Shown here: positions 1-6,790 of the stretch, piece after piece
Numbering within the stretch: the first letter of the stretch is position 1
How the letters are laid out: each line of letters starts with the position of its first letter
Virus record (IMG/VR): IMGVR_UViG_3300011269_000012
Span: 1-28,660 of that record
DNA from: a virus
Reading direction: 5' to 3' (one strand)
DNA length: 28,660 nucleotides
The notes under the pieces: generated by a model
What the model was told of the DNA's origin: nothing
Databases searched by the model: none
The model's input: the letters and a program-made list of their open reading frames with translations, nothing else
Program-made: the position numbers and the translations under genes

Positions 1-67
1 CTCCTTCGGTAATGCCCAGAGCGGCAAACTGAGGCGGGATAGGAATAATATTGTCGTTGTCACTCAC
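1..67 (-). CDS. Unknown protein, N-terminal 22 codons only (runs off left edge)
   Basis: A leftward gene starts at GTG (67..65) and leaves the window still open. Reading leftward, GGAGG lies eight bases upstream of the GTG, which fixes the start. The visible protein begins MSDNDNIIPIPPQFAALGIT and is too short to place in a family. It diverges from the gene at 137, with 69 bases between the two starts. The evidence is only the ribosome site, the open frame and the sensible composition; the function is unknown. Confidence 0.6.
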   Translation of the reverse strand, partial: MSDNDNIIPIPPQFAALGITEG

Positions 68-136
68 GTCTTGTCCTCCGGTGTTTCCTGTGATCTAATA
101 TTCCATATCCTATTACACAAATCGGAGAACTCTCCA
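68..136. promoter_or_regulatory. Divergent intergenic spacer
   Basis: These 69 bases separate two divergent starts. They hold the ribosome site of each gene (GGAGG for the leftward gene; CGGAGAA ending eight bases before the ATG at 137) and an AT-rich centre around 90-112, where promoters would be expected. I cannot assign -35 and -10 boxes with good spacing on either strand, so only the position supports a promoter here. Confidence 0.25.
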
Positions 137-607
137 ATGGCAAAGAAATCACAAATGACCGGAGAATGGGCAGGATCAAGCGGTTCCGGCGGAACCGTTC
201 TTAATCCAGACGCGCCAGATATCAACACTGGTGGTGATTTGTTGAACAACCAAGATGAGGAACGGCGTGAGGCATCGGAGAACCACGCCAGTAGCGCTGT
301 CAACGGCGGCCCTACTCCATTGAATGACGCCACCACAGAGGCAAAAAAACCAAAGAAGACGCTAGAGGAGAAGCGCGCTGATTTCTCGCGTCTCGCTTCC
401 GCTCGGGTGTCGCGTGCGATCGATGCCCTTAACGCCCTCAATCATCTTTCCAGCATTCAGTCTTATGACTGGACGGATGAAGCAAAGGACAAGATTTTCG
501 AGACGCTACGCGAGAAGATCGACACCGTCGAGGCGTCCTTTGTGGAAGCCAAAGCACCGACTGAAGGCCGCAAGAAAACATCGAAGCAATTGAGCTTCAG
601 GGTTTAG
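137..607 (+). CDS. Conserved-looking unknown protein, 156 aa
   Basis: I chose the ATG at 137 because CGGAGAA lies just upstream; an in-frame start at 71 would overlap the divergent gene and lacks a ribosome site. Roughly the first half of the protein is polar and low in complexity (Gly, Asn, Asp, Glu, Lys). The second half looks folded and helical: an LASARVSRAIDALNALNHLS helix is followed by YDWTDE and a second helix, KIFETLREKIDTVEASF. That layout resembles a short domain common in bacteria and phages (helix, then Y-[ED]-[WFY]-[TS]-[ED]-E, then helix) with no agreed function. Its place near the terminase makes a small-terminase role worth testing, but no DNA-binding motif is visible. Confidence 0.7.
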   Translation: MAKKSQMTGEWAGSSGSGGTVLNPDAPDINTGGDLLNNQDEERREASENHASSAVNGGPTPLNDATTEAKKPKKTLEEKRADFSRLASARVSRAIDALNALNHLSSIQSYDWTDEAKDKIFETLREKIDTVEASFVEAKAPTEGRKKTSKQLSFRV

Positions 608-609
608 TT

Positions 610-682
610 ACCGACACAGGGGTGATACACAGGCAAGCAGCGGTGTCGGTGTAACAAAAGAGCTTTGGTCGGACCCTGTGTC
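610..682. terminator. Overlapping inverted repeats between convergent genes
   Basis: Between the convergent genes ending at 607 and 717, one arm can pair in two ways. ACCGACAC (610-617) is complementary to GTGTCGGT (643-650), and the overlapping GACACAGGG (613-621) is complementary to CCCTGTGTC (674-682). The two stems exclude each other. Neither is followed by a T run, so this is not a classical intrinsic terminator. A bidirectional transcription end or processing site is the simplest reading. Confidence 0.35.
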
Positions 683-716
683 TGACGTGAGCCGAAACCA
701 GAGCGACCGCTGCACT

Positions 717-938
717 TCATTTTTTATTTCCCTTTGCACTGCGTGCCGCCTTATCTGCGGTGGCGCGCTGTCGTTGCCCATCATCAAACGCCTTAGAATA
801 TACGTCTGCCGCCACAGCTTGACCGGCATAAAAACGCTCTTTACGAAAATATCCGTCGTCAAATCCCTGATGCTCTGCCTCCACAATTATGTTGCGAGGT
901 GATCGCGGCAATCTATCAAATGGAGTTTCCTTTATCAT
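717..938 (-). CDS. Small unknown protein, 73 aa
   Basis: This leftward ORF starts at ATG 938..936, with AAGGAAAG upstream. That site overlaps the stop codon of the preceding leftward gene (TAG at 944..942), so the two are probably translationally coupled. The product is polar and helical, with Arg/Lys/Asp-rich stretches and a basic C-terminus, and has no membrane segment or cysteine. I recognise no family. It forms a two-gene leftward unit with the 942-1241 gene, transcribed from the promoter near 1271-1298. Confidence 0.65.
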   Translation of the reverse strand: MIKETPFDRLPRSPRNIIVEAEHQGFDDGYFRKERFYAGQAVAADVYSKAFDDGQRQRATADKAARSAKGNKK

Positions 939-941
939 GGG

Positions 942-1241
942 CTACTTTCCTTCGAAGTATTTGCACGACAACAGCGCGGACTTGATCGCAGGTCCGTGTT
1001 TACCTGTTATGAGGAAGTACTTTTTACATGCTTCGCTGGCCTTCATTGGTTTGTAAATTTCACCTGTTTCTTTGTTCGTGCGCTCGCGTCCATATTCCTT
1101 GCTATAGCCCCAATAGATACAATGACCGCACGTCTTTCCACGAGGTCCCGTGCCGGCGAAGTACGCCATTCCCGGTTCGCTCTGCACTTGCCTCGCATCA
1201 AGATCGGTAAGATTGTGATTAAGTATCGGCATGGCTGCCAT
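942..1241 (-). CDS. Cys4 putative zinc-binding protein, up to 99 aa
   Basis: First gene of a leftward pair. Two starts are possible: ATG at 1241 and a second in-frame ATG at 1232. AGGA lies almost against the first but about ten bases before the second, so the 96-residue form may be the real one. Four cysteines, at C38-x2-C41, C72 and C93 (long-form numbering), are set among aromatic and basic residues (KTCGHCIYWG; ACKKYF; SCKYFE). This spacing suggests one structural zinc or iron site. The gene at 24999 has a related Cys-rich look (KTCTDCGYFG). Nucleic-acid or protein binding is possible; the function is not known. Confidence 0.72.
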   Translation of the reverse strand: MAAMPILNHNLTDLDARQVQSEPGMAYFAGTGPRGKTCGHCIYWGYSKEYGRERTNKETGEIYKPMKASEACKKYFLITGKHGPAIKSALLSCKYFEGK

Positions 1242-1252
1242 GTCCTAATGCA

Positions 1253-1280
1253 TTGACGTTTCAGCGATTTATGATACTAT
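1253..1280 (+). promoter_or_regulatory. Candidate sigma70-type promoter, rightward
   Basis: TTGACG (1253-1258) and TACTAT (1275-1280) are 16 bases apart. The expected start near 1287 gives a leader of about 20 bases before the ATG at 1308. This could serve the whole rightward series that begins with the terminase group. The -35 matches well; the -10 is only four of six. Confidence 0.45.
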
Positions 1281-1298
1281 CCACAGGAATTTTTGCAA
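1271..1298 (-). promoter_or_regulatory. Candidate sigma70-type promoter, leftward
   Basis: On the minus strand, TTGCAA (1298..1293) and TATCAT (1276..1271) are separated by 16 bases. The -10 matches the consensus at five of six positions and the -35 at four of six. Transcription would start near 1264, some 25-30 bases before the start of the Cys4 gene. The -10 overlaps that of the rightward promoter. Confidence 0.5.
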
Positions 1299-1307
1299 GG
1301 TGAAATT

Positions 1308-1538
1308 ATGCGCCCTAATCGTCTCTTGCGCCAGATGGCGGGTCTCGCCCCTACAGCGTATGACCGCAACCTCCGTCGTCATGTCACGCGAGTTGAGCGC
1401 GCTAATAGGCAAATGCTCGGAGAGTTGCAAATGCTCGACATGGTGGCGCGGCGCCAGCGTGGAGAGGAAGGCTTGCCGGCCATGCCGTTCGCGAAGATGC
1501 GAGGCGACCTTGAGAAAATGGCAAAGGGTGAATTATGA
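1308..1538 (+). CDS. Small basic unknown protein, 76 aa
   Basis: First gene of the long rightward series. The ATG at 1308 has AAGG about eight bases upstream; an in-frame TTG at 1293 lacks a ribosome site and would sit on the promoter's start region. The protein is Arg/Met-rich and probably one long helix (RVERANRQMLGELQMLDMVA) with no cysteine or membrane segment. It ends KMAKGEL and overlaps the next gene by ATGA (1535-1538). A small-terminase role fits the position, but no helix-turn-helix is visible, so I leave it unnamed. Confidence 0.65.
   Translation: MRPNRLLRQMAGLAPTAYDRNLRRHVTRVERANRQMLGELQMLDMVARRQRGEEGLPAMPFAKMRGDLEKMAKGEL
1515..1538 (+). repeat. Translation-coupling repeat, copy 1
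   Basis: AAAATGGCAAAGGG (1515-1528) encodes the C-terminal KMAKG of one gene and supplies the ribosome site of the next, whose ATG begins 20 bases after the repeat starts. The same 14 bases recur at 1664 with the same geometry. Confidence 0.6.
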
Positions 1539-1687
1539 ATGAAGAAATGAAAAAAAAGATATCAGATTTGGCAAAAAAGAGAGACTACTGCACTGATGTT
1601 CTTGGGAAACCTCTTTTGGGGTGGACTTACCAAGACGAAATAGACCGTATTATTAGCGCCCATAAAATGGCAAAGGGGGAACTGTGA
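1535..1687 (+). CDS. Small unknown protein, 50 aa
   Basis: The ORF starts at ATG 1535 in an ATGA overlap with the upstream gene and ends at TGA 1687 in a GTGA overlap with the downstream gene. GGCAAAGGG upstream supplies the ribosome site. The protein starts MNEEMKKKISDLAKKRDYC, is charged and helical, contains one cysteine, and ends HKMAKGEL, the same C-terminal tag as its upstream neighbour. I recognise no family. The overlaps on both sides are the main support that it is translated. Confidence 0.6.
   Translation: MNEEMKKKISDLAKKRDYCTDVLGKPLLGWTYQDEIDRIISAHKMAKGEL
1664..1687 (+). repeat. Translation-coupling repeat, copy 2
   Basis: Second copy of AAAATGGCAAAGGG (1664-1677). It again encodes KMAKG at the end of a gene and again precedes the next start (GTG 1684) by 20 bases. 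A local duplication of a gene-end plus ribosome-site cassette explains both copies. Confidence 0.6.
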
Positions 1688-2235
1688 GAAAATGGTTTTG
1701 GTTTGTGCTTGCAACCGCATTTATCCTTATAATTTTAGCCGGTCGGCTGCACGCTGAGTGCTTGTCCTCTGCGAAAGAGGTCCGCGCCGTTCACGGCATG
1801 TCGGCGCATTCGTATTGGGGCTATCATGTAGATGGTCACAAAGGACAACGGTGCTGGTCTAACGTACAGATTGCAAAGGAGGTGATGCGAGTTGGACAAC
1901 GCGGGCGGCCCAATACCGAACGATTACCGCCCAATGATGGGAAGTTAAGAAAGGAGGTGATGCCAGAGAAACGGCCGTTAGAAACCGCTAGTGAGGTCAT
2001 GCAAACACACACTGCGGAATCTGCTCTCAGCGCGGCCGTTACTCACTCTGATGTCGTCGTAAACATTGATCGAGTAATTGAGTTATTACTAGAGCACAGT
2101 TGCGTTGACATGGAAGTTATGGCGTGGAACAAACTTGTGGATATCGCATACGATCGGTGGATAAATGAAGTCTGCACGACGTCAAAACTTCAAGATCGGT
2201 GCCCCTACCAAGGTCGCCAAGTTCCCGCTCGCTAA
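1684..2235 (+). CDS. Secreted Cys-containing protein with long C-terminal extension, 183 aa
   Basis: Starts at GTG 1684 in a GTGA overlap, with AAAGGGGGA upstream. Residues 1-24 form a clear Sec signal peptide (basic MRKW, a hydrophobic core, cleavage after LHA). The next stretch, AECLSSAKEVRAVHG to KGQRCW, looks like a short two-cysteine periplasmic domain that I associate with Bradyrhizobium-type genomes. From about residue 66 the sequence changes character and repeats EVM (KEVM, KEVM, SEVM, MEVM). The first two of these lie on perfect AAAGGAGGTGATGC repeats, which look like internal ribosome sites. The last 71 bases overlap the terminase gene in another frame. The C-terminal part may therefore be a separate product made by internal initiation. 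Confidence 0.6.
   Translation: MRKWFWFVLATAFILIILAGRLHAECLSSAKEVRAVHGMSAHSYWGYHVDGHKGQRCWSNVQIAKEVMRVGQRGRPNTERLPPNDGKLRKEVMPEKRPLETASEVMQTHTAESALSAAVTHSDVVVNIDRVIELLLEHSCVDMEVMAWNKLVDIAYDRWINEVCTTSKLQDRCPYQGRQVPAR
1875..1888 (+). repeat. Extended Shine-Dalgarno-like repeat, copy 1
   Basis: AAAGGAGGTGATGC lies inside the 1684 ORF. It can pair almost completely with the 16S anti-SD tail. The in-frame ATG is only two bases from GGAGG, whereas a TTG at 1892, nine bases away, opens an 18-codon frame ending in TAA at 1948, directly before copy 2. Confidence 0.5.
1950..1963 (+). repeat. Extended Shine-Dalgarno-like repeat, copy 2
   Basis: The same 14 bases as copy 1, exactly 75 bases (25 codons) downstream. 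With two upstream bases, AGAAAGGAGGTGAT (1948-1961) is a 14-base complement of a 16S tail ending ATCACCTCCTTTCT. The ATG at 1960 is in frame with the 1684 ORF. Confidence 0.5.
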
Positions 2236-4006
2236 GTTCAAGCGCTACATCAAGCACCTGAAAATCCAGTCTCGCGATTATGGTCGGGTTCCTCTTCGTT
2301 TGCTCGGCAGTCAGCAATATATTTTGAATGAGGTCGCCAAGGGCCTCAACGAAGGGATTACGACTTTCGTTGTCCTTAAGGGCCGGCAACAAGGATCGAC
2401 GACGCTCTTTCTTGCGGTCGATTTTTTCTACGCCCTTGCACATCCTGGCTTGCTCGGCACCTTCATCCTGCACGAGGAAAAGGCGCTCGCGAAGTGGCGC
2501 GCTCAGATTGAAATTCAGCTTGCATCAATGCCGAAGAAAGTTGACGGCAAGAGGTTCCGTCCGAATGTCATAAGCCACAACCGTAATATACTATTGTTCG
2601 ATAATGACTCTAGTTTCTCGTACCTCATAGGTGGAGTTAACGAAAACAGCGGTGGTGGTTTAGGGCGCTCTCTTGCTGCTAATTACGTCCACGGGACGGA
2701 GGTCGCGTTCTACGCAAACGAGGATGATCTAAAGGCGTTCAAGTCGTCAATTTCGTCTATTTACACGCACCGTCTGCAAATATGGGAGAGCACCGCAAAT
2801 GGATTTAATCACTTCTATGATCAGTGTCAGTCAGCAAAAACGTCAAAAACTGTACGTTTTATTTTCTCTGGATGGTGGCGAGACGAACGAAACCAGTTCC
2901 ACGTGCGCGACAATCGCTTCAAAATATTTGCTCCCAATAATAAACTATCGCAACTTGAGCGTGAACGCGTGCGTGCAGTTCGGGAACAATATCAGTTCGA
3001 TATCAGCCTGCAACAACTAGCATGGTATCGATGGAAGATGGAGGATGAATTTGCAAACGATCAATCTATAATGGATCAAGAGTTCCCTTTTACTGAAGAT
3101 GATGCATTCCAATCTACGGGATCGAAGTATTTCACCGCTCCGGTGCTCACACAGATTACGCGAGACGCTCATAAGCGCCCGTTTCAAACTTACCGCTACC
3201 GCATGACACGACGATGGGAGGAAATCGACGTTTATCAAGTCACCGATCTTCGCGCGGAACTTAGGGTATGGAAACATAGTTCAAGATTTGGTAGTTATAT
3301 TATTTCGTGCGATCCTAATTTCGGATCGTCTGATCAAGCGGACAACTGTTGCATTCAAGTGTGGAGAGCATTTGCAGAATGTATAGAGCAAGTAGCGGAA
3401 TATTGCACTTCTGTCTTTTCGACTTATCAAACAGCGTGGGTCGTGGCGCACCTCGCTGGTTTCTATGGTCAAAAAGACAGCCGCGTCATACTGGAAATAA
3501 ATGGCGCAGGAAAGGATGTATTCGAGGAACTGAAAAGGCTTAAGGATCATCTTGTTCAAATATCACCAACGTCAGACAATTACGAATTGAAAAACTGCCT
3601 GAAAAACGTAAGGGATTTCTATTATCAGAGAATTGATTCAATGTCAGGTGAGTTGGCGTATCATTTAGTAATGACAGATGACATTAAACGGTATATCATG
3701 TCTGGATTCAAAAGCGGCGTTGAATTAGGAAGGGCTGATGTAAGTTCATTGCCGCTTATCGAAGAAATGCGCCGTTTGGTGAACAACGAAGGGTCTATAG
3801 CCGCAGAAGGTGGTGGAAACGATGATCGTGTTGTTGCTGCGGCGATGGCCTACCATTGCTGGCGGAGGTGGTTGCAACCAATGTTGATTGGTCTCAGAAT
3901 GACACGCGAGAAGGCGCTTGAAATCGACAAACGCGGCGGCGATCAGCCGATTGACAAGTTGATTTCCAACTACCTCCGTCGCAGCAATATAACGGTGCCA
4001 ACGTGA
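2165..4006 (+). CDS. terL: Terminase large subunit (TerL), 613 aa
   Basis: ATP-driven packaging motor and headful or cohesive-end nuclease. The ATPase domain carries the Walker A-type motif KGRQQGST (residues 72-79), a Walker B-like YVHGTEVAFY (174-183, acidic residue E179) and the coupling motif STANG (209-213). The RNase H-like nuclease domain shows its expected acids: D383 in IISCDPNFG, E444 in VILEINGAG, and the D553/D554 pair in GNDDRVVAAA. The length is normal for the family. The ATG at 2165 has GGTGG a few bases upstream. The start lies inside the end of the preceding ORF, and the stop overlaps the next start by GTGA. The usual portal gene follows within about 600 bases. Confidence 0.95.
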   Translation: MKSARRQNFKIGAPTKVAKFPLAKFKRYIKHLKIQSRDYGRVPLRLLGSQQYILNEVAKGLNEGITTFVVLKGRQQGSTTLFLAVDFFYALAHPGLLGTFILHEEKALAKWRAQIEIQLASMPKKVDGKRFRPNVISHNRNILLFDNDSSFSYLIGGVNENSGGGLGRSLAANYVHGTEVAFYANEDDLKAFKSSISSIYTHRLQIWESTANGFNHFYDQCQSAKTSKTVRFIFSGWWRDERNQFHVRDNRFKIFAPNNKLSQLERERVRAVREQYQFDISLQQLAWYRWKMEDEFANDQSIMDQEFPFTEDDAFQSTGSKYFTAPVLTQITRDAHKRPFQTYRYRMTRRWEEIDVYQVTDLRAELRVWKHSSRFGSYIISCDPNFGSSDQADNCCIQVWRAFAECIEQVAEYCTSVFSTYQTAWVVAHLAGFYGQKDSRVILEINGAGKDVFEELKRLKDHLVQISPTSDNYELKNCLKNVRDFYYQRIDSMSGELAYHLVMTDDIKRYIMSGFKSGVELGRADVSSLPLIEEMRRLVNNEGSIAAEGGGNDDRVVAAAMAYHCWRRWLQPMLIGLRMTREKALEIDKRGGDQPIDKLISNYLRRSNITVPT

Positions 4007-4164
4007 ACTCAATTGAAACTGCGCCAAAAGATCGCCGTATAATCGTTTATGCGCCACCTCGCGACGGATTGTCGGACCTTGTATCATTTTGTCAATGGCA
4101 CAAGGATGCAGGTTTTTGCATTGACGAATTACGGGAAGCTACACATTGGATTGAAATTCCATGA
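4003..4164 (+). CDS. DUF551-like small phage protein, 53 aa
   Basis: Begins at GTG 4003, overlapping the TerL stop (GTGA), and ends in an ATGA overlap with the next gene. The pattern SIETAPKD near the start, IIVYAPP, a central FCQWH and the terminal ATHWIEIP is the signature of the short DUF551-type proteins widespread in phages (APKDG...ILVY...W...ATHW.PLP). The usual glycine after KD is replaced here. The function of the family is unknown. Its tight coupling to TerL says only that it belongs to the late operon. Confidence 0.75.
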   Translation: MNSIETAPKDRRIIVYAPPRDGLSDLVSFCQWHKDAGFCIDELREATHWIEIP

Positions 4165-4637
4165 TTTCTCGCGACTGGCGGTGCCTCAATGACCGATGTG
4201 GCGAAACGTTCCACTCGTTTGCGAACGACAATCCGCCATGTCCTGCTTGCGGGTGCGTCCGGGTTGGTTGGATACCTGGGGGTGGCCATGTTAATTCTAT
4301 TGCACCACGCATGGACGCTCGCATCCGTAGTATTGCTGACCAGCACGGCCTTACTAATCTTAACAGCCCTTCTAATTCGCGACTTAATCGTGCAATGCCG
4401 CGCGCACCAATCCATCCAACGGTCCCCGGAGTAACTCATAATTGGGGATTCGGGATATCAAGCCCGATCCCGGATGCACACCATCCCAACGCGGGAGCCA
4501 TCGCATCGTTTTCCGCAACGTCCGTCTCAAATAAAGTGGTGGTTGGAGATTCGGCGCAAAGCCGTGATAGCAGGTGGCTACCTGGACCACTCGCAAACTC
4601 CGTTATCGTGGCGCGAACAAAACAGCGTGGAATATGA
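4161..4637 (+). CDS. N-terminal zinc-ribbon protein, 158 aa
   Basis: Starts at ATG 4161 (ATGA overlap) and ends at 4637, overlapping the portal start. Residues 1-43 form a zinc ribbon of the FmdB-like kind: C8-x4-C13 and C27-x2-C30, followed by the aromatic/glycine strand GWIPGGGHV. The rest is Pro/Ser/Asn-rich and looks extended, with SRLNRAMPRAP in the middle. Small zinc-ribbon proteins of this shape sit between TerL and portal in many phages; the role is unknown. The same DNA carries, in another frame (4189-4434), a two-membrane-segment ORF discussed as a finding. Confidence 0.72.
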   Translation: MISRDWRCLNDRCGETFHSFANDNPPCPACGCVRVGWIPGGGHVNSIAPRMDARIRSIADQHGLTNLNSPSNSRLNRAMPRAPIHPTVPGVTHNWGFGISSPIPDAHHPNAGAIASFSATSVSNKVVVGDSAQSRDSRWLPGPLANSVIVARTKQRGI

Positions 4638-6370
4638 TCCTTCCAACCGAAAAAGAAGAACTACAAAAGTGCGTGCGCTACCTTATTGAGCGCTGTCTTT
4701 CGACACGTGATGAACGGGATAAAATATATCAGTGGCGTGAAAAATATTACCTATTCGGTAACTCAGGTTTGGAGCAGGCCCGCGTCAATGTCATCAATAG
4801 TCACCTTGATCTTGTGACTTCGTTTCTGTACGCGCCAGACCATGCGTTTTTCCACATCGCAGCGGAGAACACCGAAGACGAATTGTCGATCCTGAAAGCG
4901 CAAGCATTGCAGGATGATTTCAATGAGGATTTCCAGGACTGCGGTATTTCAGAGGCGATCATGGACGCAATCCCGTGGTCGTTGGTTTACGACACGATAC
5001 TCACCAAACAGGGATGGAATCGCGACAAAGGCGAATGGTTTCTTGAGTTGGTTCCTCCGCATAATTTCGGCGTTTACCGGGAGGACATCAAGGACTTGGA
5101 TAGCCAAAGTTGTTTTGTGCATACGTATTTTATCGAGTATCAAGAGGCGGTCGGGAAACTTATTTTGGCCGGCAAGGATGACGAAATAGAGCGGCTTAAG
5201 GTGACGCACACCGCGGCCATGTCGCCATTCCCTGAAATGCTTCAGAGAATGATCATTTCAGGATCGACCGGAGCAAGCTTAAGCGGGACTCTGTTTGGTC
5301 AGGTTAATCCTGACTATGCTCCAACAGCAACTTATCAGGCAAAGTCGTCCGTCCCGCTTGTGAGGTGGAATGAGCTTTGGGTGTGGGATGACCGCACGAC
5401 AGATTATCGAACGATTCACGTCCTTGAGCCTGATATTATGGTCGGTGATAGTGTAGATACAATAAATCTATATAAAAAGGCGACATCTAACGTCGTTGAT
5501 TTATTCGGCCGGCTTAAGGCCGGAGAGAAAATATCAGATTCAAACCCATTCTATCCGGGGGTGCACCCATTCTCAAAAATACAACCATACACCAAGTATA
5601 ACTACTTTTGGGGTAAGGCACATATCGACGTTCTCATTCCCCTGCAAGATTGGCTATTGCAGCGTATAGACCAGATTGACGACATCCTTGATCGCCAGGC
5701 AGACCCGGCGAAAGTCGGTTCCGGTTTCCTTGGCTTGAGCGAGGAAAAGATGGCCGCTTTTGGTGGTGCTGGATCGTATCTATTCGACCAACTTCCACAG
5801 GCGGCAGTAAAGGAACTGGCCCCCGATATGCCGCCCGACATTTTCGCAGAGTACAAAGAGATTAAGGGCGAGTTTCTGGAGGCGTCTGGCCTTACGGAGG
5901 TTGTTGCCGGCCACAGCGAACGGGGTGTCCGATCCAGGCAGCACGCACAAGACTTAAAGAAATCCGGTTCCGGTCGCATCAAGAAGGCGGCGCTCGCTAT
6001 CGAGCCAGCTTTGGTGAAAATCGGAGACATCGGCCTCAAGTTGAAGATGGCTCACGACGACGACAAGTTGCGGACCGCGCCTGATGAGAATGACAAATCA
6101 CACGAGTTTTTTCCGGGCGAGGCCGGCAACGTCAAAATGCGGGTGGACGGACATTCTCACTCGCCGCTGTTTGGTGACGAGGCCCGCGAGATGGCAATGG
6201 TCTATCGCAAGTTCGGTACGATCGACGACGAAGATTTCATCCGCATGACCAACCCACCGTCTCGCGATAACCTCCTGCACTCGATACACAAGCGGAAGCG
6301 GCAGCAAAAGAAGATGGCGCAGCAACACCCGGAATTGCTTGCAAAGCAGGCCGGTGGAAAGAAAAAATGA
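4634..6370 (+). CDS. Portal protein, 578 aa
   Basis: Forms the dodecameric ring at one capsid vertex through which TerL drives DNA. Identification rests on position (directly after TerL and before coat), length, and portal-like content: an N-terminal helical part with YYLFGNSGLEQARVNVINSH, a central mixed alpha/beta wing, the stem-like LIPLQDWLLQRIDQIDDILD, and a long charged C-terminal helix ending in KRKRQQKKMAQQHPELLAKQ. I chose ATG 4634 because it makes an ATGA overlap with the upstream stop, like most junctions here; an in-frame ATG at 4574 would add 20 Arg/Trp-rich residues read from the middle of that gene. It overlaps the next gene by ATGA. Confidence 0.88.
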   Translation: MILPTEKEELQKCVRYLIERCLSTRDERDKIYQWREKYYLFGNSGLEQARVNVINSHLDLVTSFLYAPDHAFFHIAAENTEDELSILKAQALQDDFNEDFQDCGISEAIMDAIPWSLVYDTILTKQGWNRDKGEWFLELVPPHNFGVYREDIKDLDSQSCFVHTYFIEYQEAVGKLILAGKDDEIERLKVTHTAAMSPFPEMLQRMIISGSTGASLSGTLFGQVNPDYAPTATYQAKSSVPLVRWNELWVWDDRTTDYRTIHVLEPDIMVGDSVDTINLYKKATSNVVDLFGRLKAGEKISDSNPFYPGVHPFSKIQPYTKYNYFWGKAHIDVLIPLQDWLLQRIDQIDDILDRQADPAKVGSGFLGLSEEKMAAFGGAGSYLFDQLPQAAVKELAPDMPPDIFAEYKEIKGEFLEASGLTEVVAGHSERGVRSRQHAQDLKKSGSGRIKKAALAIEPALVKIGDIGLKLKMAHDDDKLRTAPDENDKSHEFFPGEAGNVKMRVDGHSHSPLFGDEAREMAMVYRKFGTIDDEDFIRMTNPPSRDNLLHSIHKRKRQQKKMAQQHPELLAKQAGGKKK

Positions 6371-6591
6371 CTATTTATCGTGGCTGGAATGGAAAATTAA
6401 TTGATCGAAAATCCACAAACAGACGGGTTGACGATACCAAATTGAAAGAATTGTGGGATACGTATTTGACTGATAAAGAAATAGCCGAAATTCTTGGGCA
6501 TCATCGTGCCGTTTTCAGGCGGCGCGCGGAACAGATTGGCTTGCCACCACGGAACGTAGCGAGACGACAAAATGGCGATAGCATTCGATGA
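6367..6591 (+). CDS. Helix-turn-helix DNA-binding protein, 74 aa
   Basis: Coupled to the portal gene by ATGA (6367-6370). Residues about 35-58 (LTDKEIAEILGHHRAVFRRR) form a helix-turn-helix of the sigma-region-4/resolvase type: an acidic first helix, a short turn and a basic recognition helix. The N-terminal 20 residues are basic. A small DNA-binding protein inside a head operon could be a late regulator or a displaced small terminase subunit; TerS genes often have such a motif, and none is obvious before TerL. The sequence does not decide between these. It overlaps the next ORF by 20 bases. Confidence 0.7.
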   Translation: MTIYRGWNGKLIDRKSTNRRVDDTKLKELWDTYLTDKEIAEILGHHRAVFRRRAEQIGLPPRNVARRQNGDSIR

Positions 6592-6790
6592 AATGGACCG
6601 CGCTTTCGGGATTACAAAGGCGTCCAAACTGATCGACATTCGAGCGGAGGCGCGTGCCGAAACCCAAAAGGCTTTCCAACTCTATGATGGCAAGCGAACC
6701 GCGTGGGTGCCGAAGTCCCAGGTTGAGGACAACGGCGACGGTACGTACACAATGCCAGAGTGGTTGGCCACCAACAGTGGCTTCATATGA
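6572..6790 (+). CDS. Small conserved-type phage protein, 72 aa
   Basis: ATG at 6572 lies inside the end of the helix-turn-helix gene; only a weak AGCGAGA ribosome site is seen, so coupling is likely. The C-terminal half (QLYDGKRTAWVPKSQVEDNG, then DGTYTMPEWLA) matches a pattern I know from many phage proteins: a strand ending W[VI]PKSQVE, then DGT..[VM]PEWLA. It looks like a compact beta structure. The function is unknown. It ends in an ATGA overlap with the next gene. Confidence 0.68.
   Translation: MAIAFDEMDRAFGITKASKLIDIRAEARAETQKAFQLYDGKRTAWVPKSQVEDNGDGTYTMPEWLATNSGFI

Noticed and set aside
608-902. Other ORFs over the leftward 717-938 gene (608-886 leftward, 678-902 rightward)
   Set aside because: They conflict with the ORF that has a ribosome site and is coupled to the Cys4 gene; their residues look random.
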